Of a DNA stretch of 64,000 nt, positions 63,201 through 64,000 are shown piece by piece. The notes beneath the pieces were generated by a model. That model did no database searches, was not told the origin of the DNA, and worked only from the letters and a program-made list of their open reading frames with translations. How positions within the stretch are numbered: the stretch's first letter is position 1; each line of letters opens with the position of its first letter. The position numbers were made by a program, and so were the translations under genes. The DNA is from Paragonimus westermani (Eukaryota > Platyhelminthes > Trematoda > Plagiorchiida > Troglotrematidae), in the NCBI GenBank assembly GCA_008508345.1, contig QNGE01000282.1:62001-126000 (forward strand), in the 5' to 3' direction.

Positions 63201-64000
63201 ACATGTGAGAGCTTGACTCCGTACGCAAGACACAATAATCTCGGCATCCATCTCGTTTTGACTTCGGCAGCCATCTTTTTCTCGGAGCTATTTACAAAAA
63301 CAATCAAACTTTGTATAGTATTCCTGTTGGAGCCGCTGTTCGAAATATCACAGGAAATAATATATGCTCTTTATAACTTCGAAGTGACATCTAAAAATGA
63401 TAACTCAAGGGTTATTGTATTGTTGATTTGAGCTCTGTTGAGTTATTTCGTGGTAAAAAAAAATGTAAAAATGGTATTTTCTCACTATCTTCAAAATATA
63501 CCGTTAACAATTTCGTTGTGTTTGTATTGTTTCGTCACAGTTTAGCATTATAATCAACCGCTGCACTTAATTGCATTGTTGTCTCCTAAATGTACTGTTA
63601 ACATTATAACTGAAATACCGGGCCTCTGGTTCATAATTAACGGTCCGCAGTACAGAACCTAAGTATAATTTCATCATATTTCCGTTTTGTCATGTTAGGA
63701 CGAGGAGACTTTGTCAACTCGAAATGTAATTAATTGCTTGCTCGGTTGGAGTGGAAATCGCCACTGTCCTGTCAAATGTCTCCTAGTCACCACCTCCTTC
63801 AATTCTAAAATAAAATCTTGAACTAGTTGCCTCTTATCATCCTTTTAAATACAACTTTTCATGGTAATCAGTGATAACGATGCGCCACACCAGTCATCCA
63901 GCTCTTTACAACCATGCAGCCTTTAAGTGACTTTTTTCATACGGATAAAAGAAAGCTTTCTACTGGTGCGTTAAACTCCCACGGTAAACGGATTCGATTT
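57218..64000. other. Non-coding stretch to the window end
   Basis: No supported gene. The frame at 63024-63431 (135 codons, TTG first codon) is hydrophobic in parts (LFITLLVLVA near its start) but matches nothing I know and is near the chance limit. The frame at 62018-62332 (104 codons) likewise has no domain. A hairpin with AACCAGT/ACTGGTT arms lies near 61049-61070. Confidence 0.45.
62867..62930. repeat. Imperfect AT-rich tandem repeat
   Basis: Two to three imperfect copies of a unit containing AATTAAAGTAAAT lie in tandem within an AT-rich segment. Simple-sequence origin is likely. Confidence 0.6.

Noticed and set aside
63024..63431. 135-codon hydrophobic plus-strand frame
   Set aside because: Starts at TTG, has no known family and no good flanking splice sites that I could define. 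Length is near the chance limit.

Overview
This is a gene-poor stretch of animal (metazoan) nuclear DNA. It is AT-rich, has no operons or bacterial signals, and most of its open frames are no longer than chance would give at this base composition. The best guess for the host is a flatworm, probably a digenean trematode. The support is a neuropeptide-type GPCR with protostome (FMRFamide-receptor-like) hallmarks, Penelope-like retroelements with a GIY-YIG nuclease, an RTE-type LINE relic of a kind common in flukes, and dispersed tRNA-derived SINEs. The host assignment is inference; no marker gene proves it.

Layout. 1-11.4 kb is intergenic or intronic DNA with one SINE copy (about 5.35-5.52 kb) and a short AT tract (9.88 kb). 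11,470-13,074 on the minus strand is the only convincing intact gene, an intron-less rhodopsin-family GPCR. 13-30 kb is non-coding except for a plus-strand SINE (16.55-16.73 kb), the C-terminal end of a dead LINE reverse transcriptase (17.44-17.93 kb), small tandem repeats, a tRNA-like element (23.9 kb), a striking inverted-repeat element with nested hairpins (24.96-25.11 kb) and an ORF-dense patch of unknown origin (28.23-29.39 kb). 30.3-35.5 kb holds two same-strand Penelope-like element remnants. The first keeps a recognisable reverse transcriptase and GIY-YIG nuclease, both mutated. The second keeps only the nuclease and tail. They share a homologous 3' tail. 35.7-64 kb is again mostly non-coding, with SINE copies near 35.8, 39.8, 45.9 and 56.2 kb, a second kind of tRNA-like element (43.9 kb), and two weak exon candidates (40.95-41.26 kb; 56.6-57.2 kb with a possible 101-nt intron).

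How it fits together. The receptor gene is surrounded by old, independently decayed retroelements. The LINE relic is the kind of element that could have mobilised the SINEs, and the two Penelope remnants may come from a head-to-tail arrangement. The most interesting items are the SINE family (at least six recognisable copies, detected here only by comparing copies within the window), the structured inverted-repeat element, the Penelope pair, and the receptor's missing conserved cysteine and ambiguous 5' end.
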